A stretch of DNA of 64,000 nt from Cristatella mucedo (Eukaryota > Bryozoa > Phylactolaemata > Cristatellidae): the NCBI GenBank assembly GCA_009760855.2, contig WPIO01000011.1, positions 5,434,001 to 5,498,000 on the forward strand, written 5' to 3'. Position numbers and translations under genes: made by a program. Of the stretch, positions 11,601 to 23,033 are shown piece after piece. Under the pieces are notes generated by a model. It was not told where the DNA came from and ran no database searches. It was given only the letters and a program-made list of their open reading frames with translations. How positions within the stretch are numbered: the stretch's first letter is position 1; each line of letters starts with the position of its first letter.

Positions 11601-14144
11601 ACGGCGGCAACTCGCTGCTCGGCAAGAAGTGCTTCGCGCTTCGCCTCGGCAGCATCCTCGGTCGCAAGGAAGGCTGGCTCGCCGAGCACATGCTGGTAGG
11701 AGAGCGTCGCGGCTTTCCCTCGTATCCCCGCCGCCGCTGCAGTTGCACGCCGCCGCCGCCGCCGCCGCCAGTCCCCGTCGTCGAGAGACCGCCTCTCGGG
11801 CACTCGCAGCCAGCGCTGTTCGCCCTGACCTCTGCTCGTCCTGACCTCGCGGGCGCTCGCAGCCAGCGCTGTTCGCCCTGACCTCTGACGCTTCTCTCCT
11901 CTCGTCGTCCGCGCAGATACTCGGCATAACGAACCCGGAGGGCGTCAAGCGCTACATTGCCGCCGCCTTCCCGAGCGCGTGCGGCAAGACGAACCTCGCC
12001 ATGATGACGCCGTCGCTGCCCGGCTACAAGGTCGAGTGCGTCGGCGACGACATCGCCTGGATGTCGTTCGACGCCGGCGGACAGCTGCGCGCCATCAACC
12101 CCGAGGCCGGCTTCTTCGGCGTCGCGCCGGGTAAGCGTTAGGCGGACGTTGCTCGCAGTTTGTACGGATTTCTCGCCGGTCGCCGAACTGGACTGCGCGT
12201 CGTCGGCGGCGGATCGTCGCGCCTCGCGCCCGCAGCAGAGCGACGCCCCAAACGACGCGAGAGCGCGCGAGAGAGCGGCTTCCGCAGCGGAAGTCAGACT
12301 TCGCGCGCGCGCAGGAACGTCGATTCGCACGAGCCCGAACGCGATGAAGAGCATCGGCCAGGACACGATCTTCACCAACGTCGCCACGACGAGCGACGGC
12401 GGCGTGTTCTGGGAGGGCATGGACGAGGGCGAGCTGGCGCCCGGCTGCACCGTCACGTCGTGGCAGGGCGTCGAGAACTGGACGCCCGCGTGCGGCCAGC
12501 CGGCGGCCCATCCCAACTCGAGGTGAGCGAGGAGCGAGGAGCGAGCGATCGCCGTCGAGTTGGCCCTTTGGAGAGCGGCGGTCGCCGCCGCGGCGGCGGC
12601 GACCCGCCTTTCTGGTCGCGAGGAGCGCTGCTGTCGCCATCGTCGACAATTAATATGCCCAGTTTCAAAGGGTCCAGTCTGCGTACCTTTGTGTCAGTCG
12701 ATTCAAGTGTCGCGGGGAGTTAGCGATTCAAATGTTTCTCTTGTTTAAAGCTTGGATGACAGACCAATCTAGTTTTTGTTCTAATTTGATGCAACTTTTT
12801 GTGGTTGGGATGTTCATGAGAAACAACCTTCGCAGAACTTGAATGCCACTGAGCTGGCCGGCCAGGAAATTTGGTTCCAGATTCATTTTGCATTCACATG
12901 TACTATCTGCGTTCCAGAAACATTACCAAGACTCGCTTTCAAAAGAGTGTTAGGTCCAGTGCCATGCTTGGTTAATTCTAATGCATTACTTGTACTAACT
13001 TCTGAATTTAACTTGAACAGCTTTCCTGCAATTACAATTATCACAATTATTTTCGCACCAACGCCGCTGCCGCCGTCGTCGGCAGCGGCGCTCTGCGTCC
13101 GTCGCTCCGCCCGCCAGCCCGCCCGCCCGACAGACCGATGCCGCCGGCTTTTGTCGGCTCTCGGACGAGCGAGCGCCACGCTTCCCGGCGTCCGCCTCGA
13201 CGCCGGCCCGGCAGCCCGCGGCATTCGCCGCGGCCACAGCGCGTCGGCCCGCGCTCGCGACGGCTCGGCGTAGCGGCGAGACTCACGCTCCGCTCCGCCC
13301 TGTTTTTTCACCCGCAGGTTCTGCACGCCGGCGAGCCGATGCCCGATAATCGACGGCGCCTGGGAGGATCCCCGCGGCGTGCCGATAGACGCCATCATCT
13401 TCGGCGGCCGCCGCCCCGAGGGCGTGCCGCTCGTGTATGAGGCTTTCGGCTGGCGCCACGGAGTGCTTGTCGGCGCCGCGATGCGCTCCGAGGCCACCGC
13501 CGCCGCCGAGCACCAAGGTGAGCCGCTTCCGCCACCACCACCGTCGCCGCCGCCTGCTGCTGCGCTGGCCAGTAGCGCGGCGACGTGCAGCCGGAGCGCG
13601 ACAGAGCGAGGCGAGCGCCTCACGCCGCCGCCGCCGCCGGCCCTCGCGACTAATTTCAGGCAAGGTCATAATGCACGACCCGTTCGCCATGCGGCCGTTC
13701 TTCGGCTACAACTTTGGTCACTATCTGAAGCACTGGCTGAGCATGGCCGACGCGGCGCCGCGCGGCGTCGGCGCCGCGCGGAAGCTGCCCAAGATATTTC
13801 ACGTCAACTGGTTCCGCAAGGGTCCGTCCGGCGAGTTCCTGTGGCCGGGCTTCGGCGAGAATGCTCGCGTTCTCGACTGGATCCTGCGGCGCATCGACGG
13901 CGTCGCCTGCTGCCGCCCGACGGCCATCGGATTCGTGCCGAGCGACTGCGCCATCGACCTCGCCGGTCTGCCACCGCAGAGCGTCGACATGCGGCGTCTG
14001 CTCGACGTGTCCAAGGAATTCTGGGAGAAGGAGGTAGCCGCCATCAGGCGCTACTTCGACGAGCAGCTGCAGGCCGACCTGCCCGACGAGATTCGCGTCG
14101 AGCTGGACGCTCTGGACGACAGGGTGGCCCGCATGAGCGCGTAG
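8676..14144 (+). CDS. Phosphoenolpyruvate carboxykinase (GTP), tandem copy 1
   Basis: Converts oxaloacetate + GTP to phosphoenolpyruvate + GDP + CO2 (gluconeogenesis/glyceroneogenesis). Exons: 8676-8701, 8948-9178, 9308-9492, 11203-11406, 11508-11695, 11917-12130, 12315-12522, 13318-13517, 13660-14144. All are GT-AG and phases close, giving 646 aa (human PCK1 has 622). Visible motifs: the VARVE block (Arg87/Glu89 in human numbering), [13 protein letters not shown] (metal/substrate residues), AEHM, the P-loop FPSACGKTN with its reactive Cys, GDDIAWM (metal Asp pair), HPNSR, GGRRP, the [11 protein letters not shown] lid and PFFGYNFG. Everything needed for activity is present. There is a small insertion after the ADAAPRG region. 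The first exon and the 8948 acceptor are least certain; an ATG at 8916 in the same frame is an alternative start. Codons are extremely GC-rich at third positions. An antisense LINE fills intron 2. Confidence 0.93.
8781..8823. repeat. GC-rich palindrome in PEPCK copy 1 intron 1
   Basis: 8781-8804 is a perfect 24-bp palindrome (GCCGCAGCCGCT and its reverse complement). It is followed by a further CTAGCGGCTGCGGC arm that can also pair with the left side. The sequence could form a strong hairpin in DNA or RNA. Confidence 0.8.
9580..11166 (-). mobile_element. LINE-A, antisense, inside PEPCK copy 1 intron 2
   Basis: The element's 3' end lies at about 9580 (CACTTGTATAACGCCC...AGGCACTTTACA on the plus strand). 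Its RT coding region reads leftward from about 11130: [20 protein letters not shown], the [16 protein letters not shown] palm block near 10860, [13 protein letters not shown] near 10680 and later C-terminal blocks. It has frameshifts and stops. The 5' end of the homology stops about 36 bp before the exon 3 acceptor at 11202. A SPIN-like hAT fragment interrupts it at 10920-10995. Confidence 0.85.
10920..10995. mobile_element. SPIN-like hAT transposon terminus
   Basis: It starts with CAGTGGTTCTCAACCTGCGG, the SPIN-type hAT terminal inverted repeat. The subterminal GACCCCTTTGGGGGTCGAAC palindrome and ACCCTTTCGCAGGGGTCACC follow, ending in TAAGACC. The best LINE-A copy (near 50745-50790) has about 20 different bases at this site, so the fragment was inserted into LINE-A with loss of local sequence. 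Only one transposon end is present. The match to SPIN is from memory of the consensus; no search was possible. Confidence 0.7.
11803..11887 (+). repeat. Direct duplication in PEPCK copy 1 intron 4
   Basis: A 32-bp segment beginning CTCGCAGCCAGCGCTG occurs at 11803-11834 and again at 11856-11887, 53 bp apart. Both copies lie inside the intron that ends at 11916. Confidence 0.75.
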
Positions 14145-14631
14145 CGGGAGCCGCCGCGGTGCGGCAGCAGAGCGCCGCGCGAGGCAGGCAAGCGGACCGT
14201 CGACGGGCGCTCGCGCGCGTCGGACGCGGCGGCCGACTCGCGACGACCGCGCTCCAGGTCGCGACGACGGTACTCTAGCGGTCGCAGTTTTGGCCTTGAA
14301 ACAAGCATGCACCGGCGCACGGGCGCACCTCGCGAGGCGCCGCACTGGCTGGCGCACGAGGAGCCAGCGTCCCACGCAGTCGCACGGTGCTGCGTGAGCG
14401 CTAACCGTCGTCGGAGGAGTCTTTTCGAATCTTCCCCTTTTCCTCAGGGCGCGCAAGAAGCCGCTTATTTTTTCTACGACATTTTGTTTTTTTAAAGAAA
14501 TCCGTTTTCGCCGACCGGTCCAAGTTGACCCTCAGCTTTGGCGCAGCAAGCGCCGGGCGGCGTCCTTGCAATGTGCAATGTGCATTGTGCAACTGACCAC
14601 GAAATAGAAACTTAAAATATCTCGTAATAAA
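14145..14631 (+). terminator. PEPCK copy 1 3' UTR with polyadenylation signal
   Basis: The stop codon at 14142-14144 is followed by GC-rich sequence that becomes AT-rich after about 14460. A canonical AATAAA lies at 14626-14631, about 480 bp downstream of the stop, and is the best candidate polyadenylation signal. Confidence 0.55.
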
Positions 14632-15002
14632 AATATATCGGAATAGAAATGTCTCGTACTTCTGCTGACACCTCCGTGTCCGCCGTGCGGTGCCATGCGG
14701 ACCGTCTATAGGCAGGGACCGCCCATTCAGAGGCGCTGCCGTTCTTTGTCTAACCCCTAGGGTAATCGCTGAGGTCGCCACTAGCAGACAGCGTTCGCGA
14801 AAGACGAGTTTGCATTCATCCGAGGGCGTGCACAACGTTTTGCATCGCGAAGAAAGAGGAGAAGAGCGATCGGTTTCGCCGCCGCGCCGGGTGCACAGTT
14901 GCTGCGGCGGCGACGGTGCACTGCACGGGAAATGCTCCGCGGCCTTCTCTACTCGCGCCCCCTATTCACGCATGCGCGCATGCCGGGGGAACGAGGCGAT
15001 TA

Positions 15003-15321
<319 letters not shown>

Positions 15322-15458
15322 GAAGGCACTAGCGACTACGGAGGAGCGAGAACTCTTTGATGTCAATCTCCCGAGGCATTCAACGTTGTAACAAGCTTCG
15401 GTGTAACGATTTCCACGTCCTAGACAGAGAAATGGCCGACATACAACCATGTCTACAG

Positions 15459-16335
15459 AAAGGTCACTTTGGAACATGACACCCAGATTTCGAGCCGATC
15501 CAACAGACATAGATATGCTGGCGGAGCCGATTTTTAGCGTTCGGTTTTCCCATTTCTAAATAGAACTTGATTGGCTCATAACTAGTAAGTTGATTTTTTC
15601 ATCATTCAATTTAAGAAAGTTTGCTGCCATCCATGTGCGGATATCATCAATACGTTCAGCAAGGGAGTTGAGAGAGTTCGACGCGCTGGCGGGCTGGGAG
15701 GGATCAAAGCCAAGGTACACTTCAGTGTCATCTGCATAAAAGGGAATGCCTGGATCGAGCTTGGCAATCACATCGCCAAGATGGATAGTATAAACCGTGA
15801 AAAGAACCGGACCAAGCAGAGAGCACTGATCTACACCGTACTTCAGTGATTCTCAGTTGACCTTTGTCCGTTGACGTCATGTTGTAGAGTCTCCCGCTAA
15901 GATAGTGCCTTAACCATTGTACTCAGGTTCTTACAGCTGGTGCAAAACTCTGCAGCTAGGCTTGTTTGTCGCGAGCGTCCCAGTTTCCACTGCACACTAC
16001 TTCTCGACGACCTGCGCTGGCTTCCAGTCAAGCAACGGATCGACTTCAAGGTTTTGTCGATACATTTTAGGTCCCTTCATTCTCTGGCTACAGCTTATTT
16101 GTCAGATCTACTCCCCTACCGGGCTGAGCATCGTACCACCCGGTTTTCGGAATCTAACTGTTTACCCATATCTCGTACACAGCTCAAATCCTTCGGAGAC
16201 CGTGCCTTTAGTCCGTAAGCTTCCAAATCCTGGAACTTACTCCCGACTTTCGTCACATCTCCTGACTTGTCCACATTTAAAAAGTAACTAAAAACGCATC
16301 TATTTATCACAGCATTTAGTAGGTCCCTGGGATTC
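15459..16335 (+). mobile_element. LINE-A with 5' inversion (twin-priming structure)
   Basis: 15459-15918 is LINE-A RT sequence in antisense: from the NLGVMFQSDLS region at its left to the GVPQGS/WFRSYLSGR region at its right, including YADD near 15725. From about 15924 the element runs in sense from LQLVQNSAARLVCRE to the FGDRAF block and the first part of the 3' UTR. The junction (15919-15924) joins an inverted upstream segment to a sense downstream segment, with the region between them missing. The normal (ATT)n tail is absent, so the 3' end is lost or diverged. Confidence 0.8.
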
Positions 16336-16794
16336 AGTCCCTTTGATTTCTCCCAAACAGAATAGAAATGAGATCAGAGAAATCTGAGATAAAGGAGGGG
16401 CTTGGTACCTACAAGGCGATAGACTACTATCACGATGGGCAGCTTTGTTTCGGGTGAACTCACAATAAGAGATACGAAAGACGGCTTTGTAGGACCTGCA
16501 AACCGCTTAAAATTGAAGGATAAGCGTAAGATAAAGACGACTATACTCTAATTGCTATTGTTGTTATCATTATCATTACTAACAAACCCCGGACGCCAGC
16601 GAGGCGGACGCTATCGGGGTCACGCCCTAAAAGACGCGAAAGGATGCGTATTCACGAGAGAGCAAGAAAAAAAGAGGCACAAACGAGAAAGCCTGCCGCG
16701 ACCAAAGGCCTCGTTGGCTATCTAAGGAGTTCTGCTCGCCGTCCGTCCGTTCATTGGAACTCACGCTAGTCGTTGGTTTTTTTCACTTTATGTA

Positions 16795-17655
16795 TGCTGT
16801 AAATGAAGCATGATCGATTAATTAGTGGTAGCATGTATGATGACAACAAGCATGACATGGCAAGCGGTGAGATGTACAGGAACAAAATGAAAGATTTATT
16901 GGTGATAGCATGCATAGTGTCGGCGCGCACAAGCATAAACAGGACAAAGAACAAGGACCCACTAAATTTTGTGACAAACAGATAGGTTTTAGCTTCTTTT
17001 AAATGGTCAAGTCATGGGATGTCGTGACGTCAGTCGAAACTGAGTTCCAGGCTTTGGGGGCATAAGGACTAAAGGCACGATCTCCGTATGATTTCAGGTT
17101 CGTATGAATATAGGTACACGATTAGATTCCGAAAAGTGGTATAATGCTTTGCCTAGTGGGGAGTAGATACGATAGGTAGGCGGGAGCCAAAGAATGAAGG
17201 TACCTAAAATTAAGTGACAGAACCTTGAAGTCGATCTGTTTCTTGACTGCGAGCAGTGCAGGTCGGCGAGAAGTGGTGTGGTGTTGCAACTGCGACGCTC
17301 ACGACAGACCAGCCGAGCTGAAGAGTTTTGCACCAGCTGTAAGCGCTTGGTTTCACAGGCCGTTAGACCAGCAAGCATTGACTTACAGAAGTCGAGATGG
17401 GATATCACAAATGCATGGACTAATTTAGATGTAGTATACCTGTCTAAGCAAGCCCGAATTTTAACAATGTTATGTAGCTGAAAGTAGGCAGACTTGGCTG
17501 TGAAGCTAATGAGGACATCTAGTGAAAGGTCATTTTGGAACAGGGTGCCTAAATTTCGTGCAGATGCAACACGAGATATGCTGGCACAGCCAATTCTGTG
17601 CGTTAAGTTTTCAAATTTCTGAATCACACTTGGCTTGCCTGTAGCTAATCAGTTA
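16795..17655 (-). mobile_element. LINE-A 3' half, antisense
   Basis: On the minus strand the sequence encodes the LINE-A IQKFENLTHRIGCASIS, NLGTLFQNDLSLDVLIS, TSKLVHAFVISHLDFCKSML and LQLVQNSSARLVCRERR blocks, then the 3' UTR with its recurrent GCATGC motifs. Several frameshifts are present and no hairpin/ATT end is visible. Confidence 0.8.
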
Positions 17656-17850
17656 GCTTTATCGTCAGGCTGCTGCGGCGTATATACTCTACTACAAATA
17701 CTCGTTGATTCCACACTCGCTGTTCTCGGCCAAACGCTGAAACCTTACGGTACTATTGAGAAATTGGTGGAGCATGCTTAGAGAAATACGATTCTTTCTG
17801 ATCTGTATAGCATGCATATTCTGGAATATGCTTTGAGTATAAATATGCTG

Positions 17851-18022
17851 CAGCCGTGATGGCACACTAGGTAAGGCGGTTGCTTTCACGACCTTGGTCC
17901 CGGGGTCGTGGGTTCGATTCCTGCGGTGGGCGATCCTTTATCGCCACTGCAAGCGGTGGTGATAGCCGTAAAGGCTCTTCTGTCGCTAAAGAAAAAGAGG
18001 CTGTTTAATCAGCTAGGATTTA
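17851..18022 (+). mobile_element. tRNA-derived SINE (family 1)
   Basis: The tRNA-like head has an A-box-like GGCACACTAGG near 17861 and a perfect B box GGTTCGATTCC at 17911-17921 (RNA polymerase III internal promoter elements). A unique body follows: GCGATCC-TTATCGCC, AGCGGTGGTGATAGCCGTAA and GAGGCTG. The same body occurs at 41461-41622 and 54375-54535. It is not a tRNA gene: the acceptor stem and anticodon arm do not close properly. Confidence 0.75.
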
Positions 18023-18238
18023 TACATATGCTGGAAAGGAAGCATGTCAGTTGGTTAGTGATGACGTGCACAATGTCATTGCACATTATAAAATAAAGTA
18101 CAATTCAGACAGGCCGACTAAATGCTGCGATGAACAGGTACGTTTTTATGACACGCTCCACCGAGTTTAATCGAATTTAATTGAGAAAACATCTGTCTAT
18201 TGTTTTCAATTTTCAAAAAAATTTTCAATTTTTTTTTC

Positions 18239-18262
18239 AAAACAGCTGTTGACAGCTGTTTT
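18239..18262. repeat. Short perfect inverted repeat
   Basis: Arms AAAACAGCTGT and ACAGCTGTTTT are separated by TG. It lies beside the hAT transposase remnant and could belong to its non-coding end, but this is not shown. Confidence 0.6.
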
Positions 18263-18364
18263 TACAATTTTTTTCCATTTTCATCAATTTTAGAGAATAG
18301 ATCATTTTTGGATGAGCACCTCTTTATTATATATCTTTCGTGGTAAGTTCTAAATCCATACATT

Positions 18365-18900
18365 TTTACTTCTTATAATAATATTTCAAGAATACAAGTG
18401 TATTAAGCGATTTGTCGGAGAGGCGTTATCTTAGTTTTGTACAGAAATTTGTACAGACTGAAAAGCTCTTTCAATGTCCGCTGATGTCGATTTAATGGAT
18501 AGAATCGCGTTGTACAATTTCTGGAGATTTTCAGTGCGACGGTAAAAGTTCCTGAAGGACGAGAATTCGGACTTGAGCCATTTGAAACTGCTTTGCCTTG
18601 TGACTGCATTTGGACGCATGTTCGATGACCGCTTCTACAATGTTGACTCCAAATAGACGAGACGCTAGATTTCCTACAACATTTAGAGTAGTTTTGACTT
18701 TATAAAGAAAACGAGCAGTCTCAGAGACTCGAAGCCTCTGAGACCCGCTGACTCTGAGGCAACGCGCCGAATGGGCGCCGCTTGGCTTATCTATATAAAA
18801 CTGAACTATGTAGCCCTTTAAAAAATGAGGATCTTTCTTGAAAGCAACACTGAACGTACCCGCCGAAAGCGTGTCGCAATTAGCAGCCTTTTTAGCATTG
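18365..18900 (-). pseudogene. hAT-like transposase C-terminal remnant
   Basis: The minus-strand segment 18420-18610 reads FKWLKSEFSSF, then LSIKSTSADIERAF, then after frameshifts RLSDKSLNTLVFLK. The STSA..ER.FS...RLSD pattern is the hAT family C-terminal dimerisation signature. At least two frame changes separate the blocks, so the gene is dead. The upstream open stretch to about 18950 has no recognised domain and may be more of the transposase or host DNA. Terminal repeats were not identified. Confidence 0.55.
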
Positions 18901-18934
18901 TCTAAAGATAGGTTAGTCACCACTTCATCTATAA

Positions 18935-19735
18935 TAATAAAAATAACACATTTGTATAACACCCTCAGAGAACTGAATTCTTTTCTAGGCACTTTACAGG
19001 TGCTGCATATAAAGCATCACCAAACAATCGGTGGTAACATTCTTAAGCAGCAGGCATAGCGTAAGCATGTACATGCACTAGAGAGATGAATCACAAAGAC
19101 CCCCCAAATGCCGCGATAACCAGGTGCGTTTTAAGATTTTTTTTAAATGTATGTCAGGAGTCTTCGCGACGTTCGTCGGTAGCATGTTCCGGGATTTGGG
19201 AGCATATGAACTAAAGGCGCGGGCTCCAATGGTTTTGAGGTTCGTAAGAGGTATGGCTAAACGATTTGAGTTAGAAAAGTGGGTTGTACGCTTCTTCGCC
19301 TGGTGGGCGAGTAATTCTGATTGGTAGGCTGGAGTCAGAGAATGAAGGGACCTAAAAGTAAGTGATAGAATCTTGAAGTCGATACGCTGCTTGATTGAGA
19401 GCCAGTGCAGGTCGGCGAGAAGTGGTGACATGCGGCAATTGCGATGCTCACGACAGACGAGCGTAGTTGCAGAATGTTGCACCGACAGTAAGCGCTTGAT
19501 TGCACACACCGATAGACCAGCAGTCAATTAGCTCTAGAATTCGAGACGGGATGTCAGAAATGCATGAACCAGTTTCGATGTAGTATCCCTGTCTAAGAAA
19601 GCCCGAATTTTAGCAATGCTATACTGCTGAAAGCAGGCAGACTTGACTATGGAGCTGGTGTGGTCGCCTAATGGAAGGTCTCTTTGGAATAGGACACGTA
19701 GATTACCTGCATAATAATTTAATTCACTGAAATCA
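18935..19735 (-). mobile_element. LINE-A 3' half, antisense
   Basis: It begins with an (AAT)n-like tail and ACACCCTCAGAGAACTGAAT on the plus strand. Minus-strand coding blocks include LLSVQHSATTLVCREHRNC, DLHWLSIKQRIDFKILSLTF and [19 protein letters not shown]. It is 5'-truncated and frameshifted. Confidence 0.85.
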
Positions 19736-19984
19736 TAACCGCGGTAGCCCGCCGAAATCACGGAGGAGGCCGCCGCCCGGGAGGTCTGCCAGGGGAGGGG
19801 CTAAAGGCTTAATAGATAAGCCGCTCGTTAATAGATAAGCCGCTTCGACTTCGATCCAGTGCAACCGGAGCTACCGGAAACGTCATGGCTGAATGCTAAC
19901 ATCCTTAAGAGGCTCGCTATAATTACTATGCACGGGTAAGTCCTTCTTTCGCTCCTTTTGCCTCGCCTTAAAAATCACAGGCAC

Positions 19985-21240
19985 TGCTCGGCAATGGTTC
20001 GGATACTATCTTTGTGGGGACTAATGAGCATTGATGTGAACGGACAAAGGTCATTCGACGAACCACTGACGTACGGGTACCTCAAGGCTCTGTGCTCGGT
20101 CCGCTTCTTTTCGAAGTTCATACTCTCCCTCTTGCCGATGTGATCGCCAAGCACAATCTAGGCTGTCACTTATATGCAGATGACACTCGTTTGTACGTTT
20201 GCTTTGATTCCTTCCAGCTCCCAGCACGTCAAATTCTCTCAATTCCCTAGCTGCATGTACTATCGACATCCGAAAAATTGATGGCAGCAAACTTTCTCAA
20301 ATTGAAGGACCATAAAGCCAACTTTCTCGTTATGGGCGAACCAAGTGTGACTCGGAAATGGAAAAACTTAACGCTCAAAACCGACTCCGCCAGAATATTT
20401 CCAGTTGCATCTGCACCAAATCTAGGAGTCTTGTTCCAAAGTGACATTTCACTAGATGACCACATCAGCTCCACGGTCAATTCTGCCTACTTTCAGCTAC
20501 AGAACATTGCTAGATAAGGATACCACGTCCAAGTTGGTCCATGCATTCGCGACATCCCGTCTCGACATCTGCAACTCACTGCTTACTGGCCTACCGGCAT
20601 GTGCGATCAGGCGATTGCAGCTGGTGCAAAACTCAGCAGCTAGGCTTGTCTGTGGTGAGCGTCGCAGTTGCCACATCACACCACTTCTCGCCGACCTGCA
20701 CTGGCTACCAGTCAAGCAACGAGTTGACTTCAAGGTTTTGTCGCTCACTTTTAGGTCACTTCATTCTTTGGCTCCAGCCTATCTCTCAGGTCTAATCCCC
20801 CATCAGGCCAAGCATCGTACCACCCGCTTTTCGGAATCCAACAGTTTACCACTACCTCGTACAAACCTCAAATCCTTTGGAGACCGTGCATTTAGTTCGT
20901 ATGCTCCCAAAGCATGGAACTCACTCCCGACTTCCGTCACGACATCCCCTGACGACATTTACAAAGAAGCTACAACGCATCTGTTTATCCCAGCATTTAT
21001 TGGGTCCGTTGATTTGTCCTTTACGTGCTTATGCGTGCTGACACTGTGCATGCTGCCACTAATTATAGTTCTGCGTTGACCCTTTGCATATCACCTCTAA
21101 CCATATTATGCTTGTAGACATTAATCACTTGATCGTGCTTCCATTGCAGCAGAAGTAAAGTACCTTAAAAAAGATAACGTTTTCTGAGGATACTAAGCAA
21201 TGTTTAATTTTACTATTATTATTACTAGTATTATTGTTAT
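19985..21240 (+). mobile_element. LINE-A RT and 3' end, sense
   Basis: Covers the SIDVNGQRS region, a YADD box (HLYADDTRLYVCFDS near 20165-20210), [37 protein letters not shown], a long open C-terminal stretch (20456-21079) with LQLVQNSAARLVCGERRSC and HWLPVKQRVDFKVLSLTFRS, and a 3' UTR ending in ATTATT near 21230. Frameshifts separate the RT core from the C-terminal part. Confidence 0.88.
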
Positions 21241-22755
21241 TTGAAACCATGAGATTGTCTAACACTGCGTTATCCGAAGGTCAATCAAAGTGACCAACCT
21301 GGAAGTAGAGCTCTAAAGGAGCGCGCACAGACAGTGCCTTTTCAGCATCTTTATAGGCCTGGTGGTCCTCTCTGACGACATACAGTGCAGCTTCGCGTCA
21401 AAGGTGCACCACCCGACAGGCCTCGCTGGTATTTCCTCCGGTGAAACTACGCTTCAATAAAAGAAATGGCAACCTTTGTCTTTGGCCTTTGTCTCGGAGC
21501 ACAACCCGATTCTTCGCGCCGAAGGCGTGCCGACACGATTGGCTCTTCTGCCCCAACTTTAGAAAAGCGATACCCCGAACCGAATAGTCTGAATTTCTAC
21601 GCCGCCAGAGTTCGTTGGCGAGTCTCTTTAGATGGCTTCTAAAAAAGAGACTGGTGTACTCCGATTGTAGAGCCCGGAGCGGCGGACCGGCAGTTAGTCG
21701 CCCGGTGGCAGGTTTTTTTTTTAACTCCAACCGTCTAAAAACGTTGGTCTTCAATCTGAGGCAGAGCTCTGAAAGCGCGCCGCTCTTAAAAGACTCTCTT
21801 GCCTCTTAAACAAAAGTATCAATATAATAATTAGCATATTGAAATTCTTATTTCCCATTTTTGGAGCCCGAGCTTCTGCTCACGCATGCCGTGCCGGAGC
21901 TCGCCTGAAAAGAAAGATGCACCCTAAGTGAGGAGCCGGACATTTCGCTCCTACGGTGTGCGCCGCTCAGTAGCCTTCCGTACACCTGTCTTGAAACGAA
22001 TCGATACGGAAATTATAAAAAAATAGTATTTCACCTCGAAGAATAATGATAGCCCCTCTGGAAACCAACTCCGAAAGCGCTAGTATCCTTTCAGCCCAGC
22101 ATGGAACCTTCTAGGGCGGGGCGATGGCTAGCGTACCTTCTAAGGAGCTCGACGTAGGCTTGCACGGCTGCGGTTTCGGTCGGGGCAGCCCCGCCCTGCT
22201 CCTGCAGCCTGACGTGCAGGACGAGGGGGGACACACCTTTCCAATGCTCCTGGCGCCGGACATTTTCAGCCTTAGTCGGAGGCGGCCCGAAGTCTATCCG
22301 AGCCACTGATCTGCAAAGGTCCGTTTTCGTTGACTCGGCAACCTAGCGCGACCGCGATGGCGAGCGGTTACCCGGTCCGCCCCCCACCCGCGTAGGACGC
22401 CAAGTGCAAATCTCGCGCGTTGGGTGGAGGTGGGGACGCGTCGGTCTCCCGTACGGAGCTCGATCGCGCCGCTTCGCGTGATCGCCGGTAGTCTCCCTGC
22501 CGGGCGTCTTCCTCCCGGGCGTCTCCTTCCCGTACGTTGGGTGCCGCCGAGCCCGCGGCGTCCGGCTCGTCTGACGCTGGGCGAGGGCGGCAACGAACGA
22601 GACGGCACGGCCGGCCATAGCGAGCCAAGGGCGCCGCACGGCGCGCTGCGTAAGCTAAGCGGAAACACGGCTCGTGCTGCGTACGTGATGTGCCCAAGGC
22701 TCGCGAGCAGCCGAGGTACTTCTAAAGCTGATCGAGGGATGGCTCGGCGGGCCGC
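21241..22755. other. Unassigned DNA and CpG-rich 5' flank of PEPCK copy 2
   Basis: 21241-22090 shows nothing recognisable. 22090-22755 is CpG-rich, with repeated CGGGCGTC/GGGCGTCT-like segments near 22500-22540. It probably belongs to the upstream regulatory region of the second PEPCK gene. Confidence 0.35.
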
Positions 22756-22765
22756 CGGCTGCTGG

Positions 22766-22930
22766 CCAATCAGCAGCGCCAATACAAATGAGTAAAGGTA
22801 CGTTGCAGACGTGACTACGTGCCACCCGCCGGCCGGTATCACGTCGCCGGATACACCACGTGATATCTCCCGTCGAATTGGGGCTGGCTGTAAAGTAGGG
22901 CGTCCAATCGGCGATACATTGACTATATAA
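22766..22930 (+). promoter_or_regulatory. PEPCK copy 2 core promoter: CCAAT boxes and TATA box
   Basis: TATATAA lies at 22924-22930, with CCAAT at 22904-22908 and 22766-22770. Transcription starting about 30 bp downstream makes the ATG at 23034 the first in the message; its context is GACCATGG. The architecture matches the copy 1 promoter. Confidence 0.65.
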
Positions 22931-23033
22931 CCGCCGACGTGCCCCCAAACGGTAGTCGGGTTTTCCGAAGTTTTCGAGTTGCTTTGAAGGGTGTGGCATT
23001 ACGACGCTGAGACAGTCTTCTTCTCAGTCGACC

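Noticed and set aside
17851-17935. Functional tRNA gene
   Set aside because: A and B boxes are present, but the cloverleaf does not close, and the same sequence recurs with a shared non-tRNA body, so it is a SINE.
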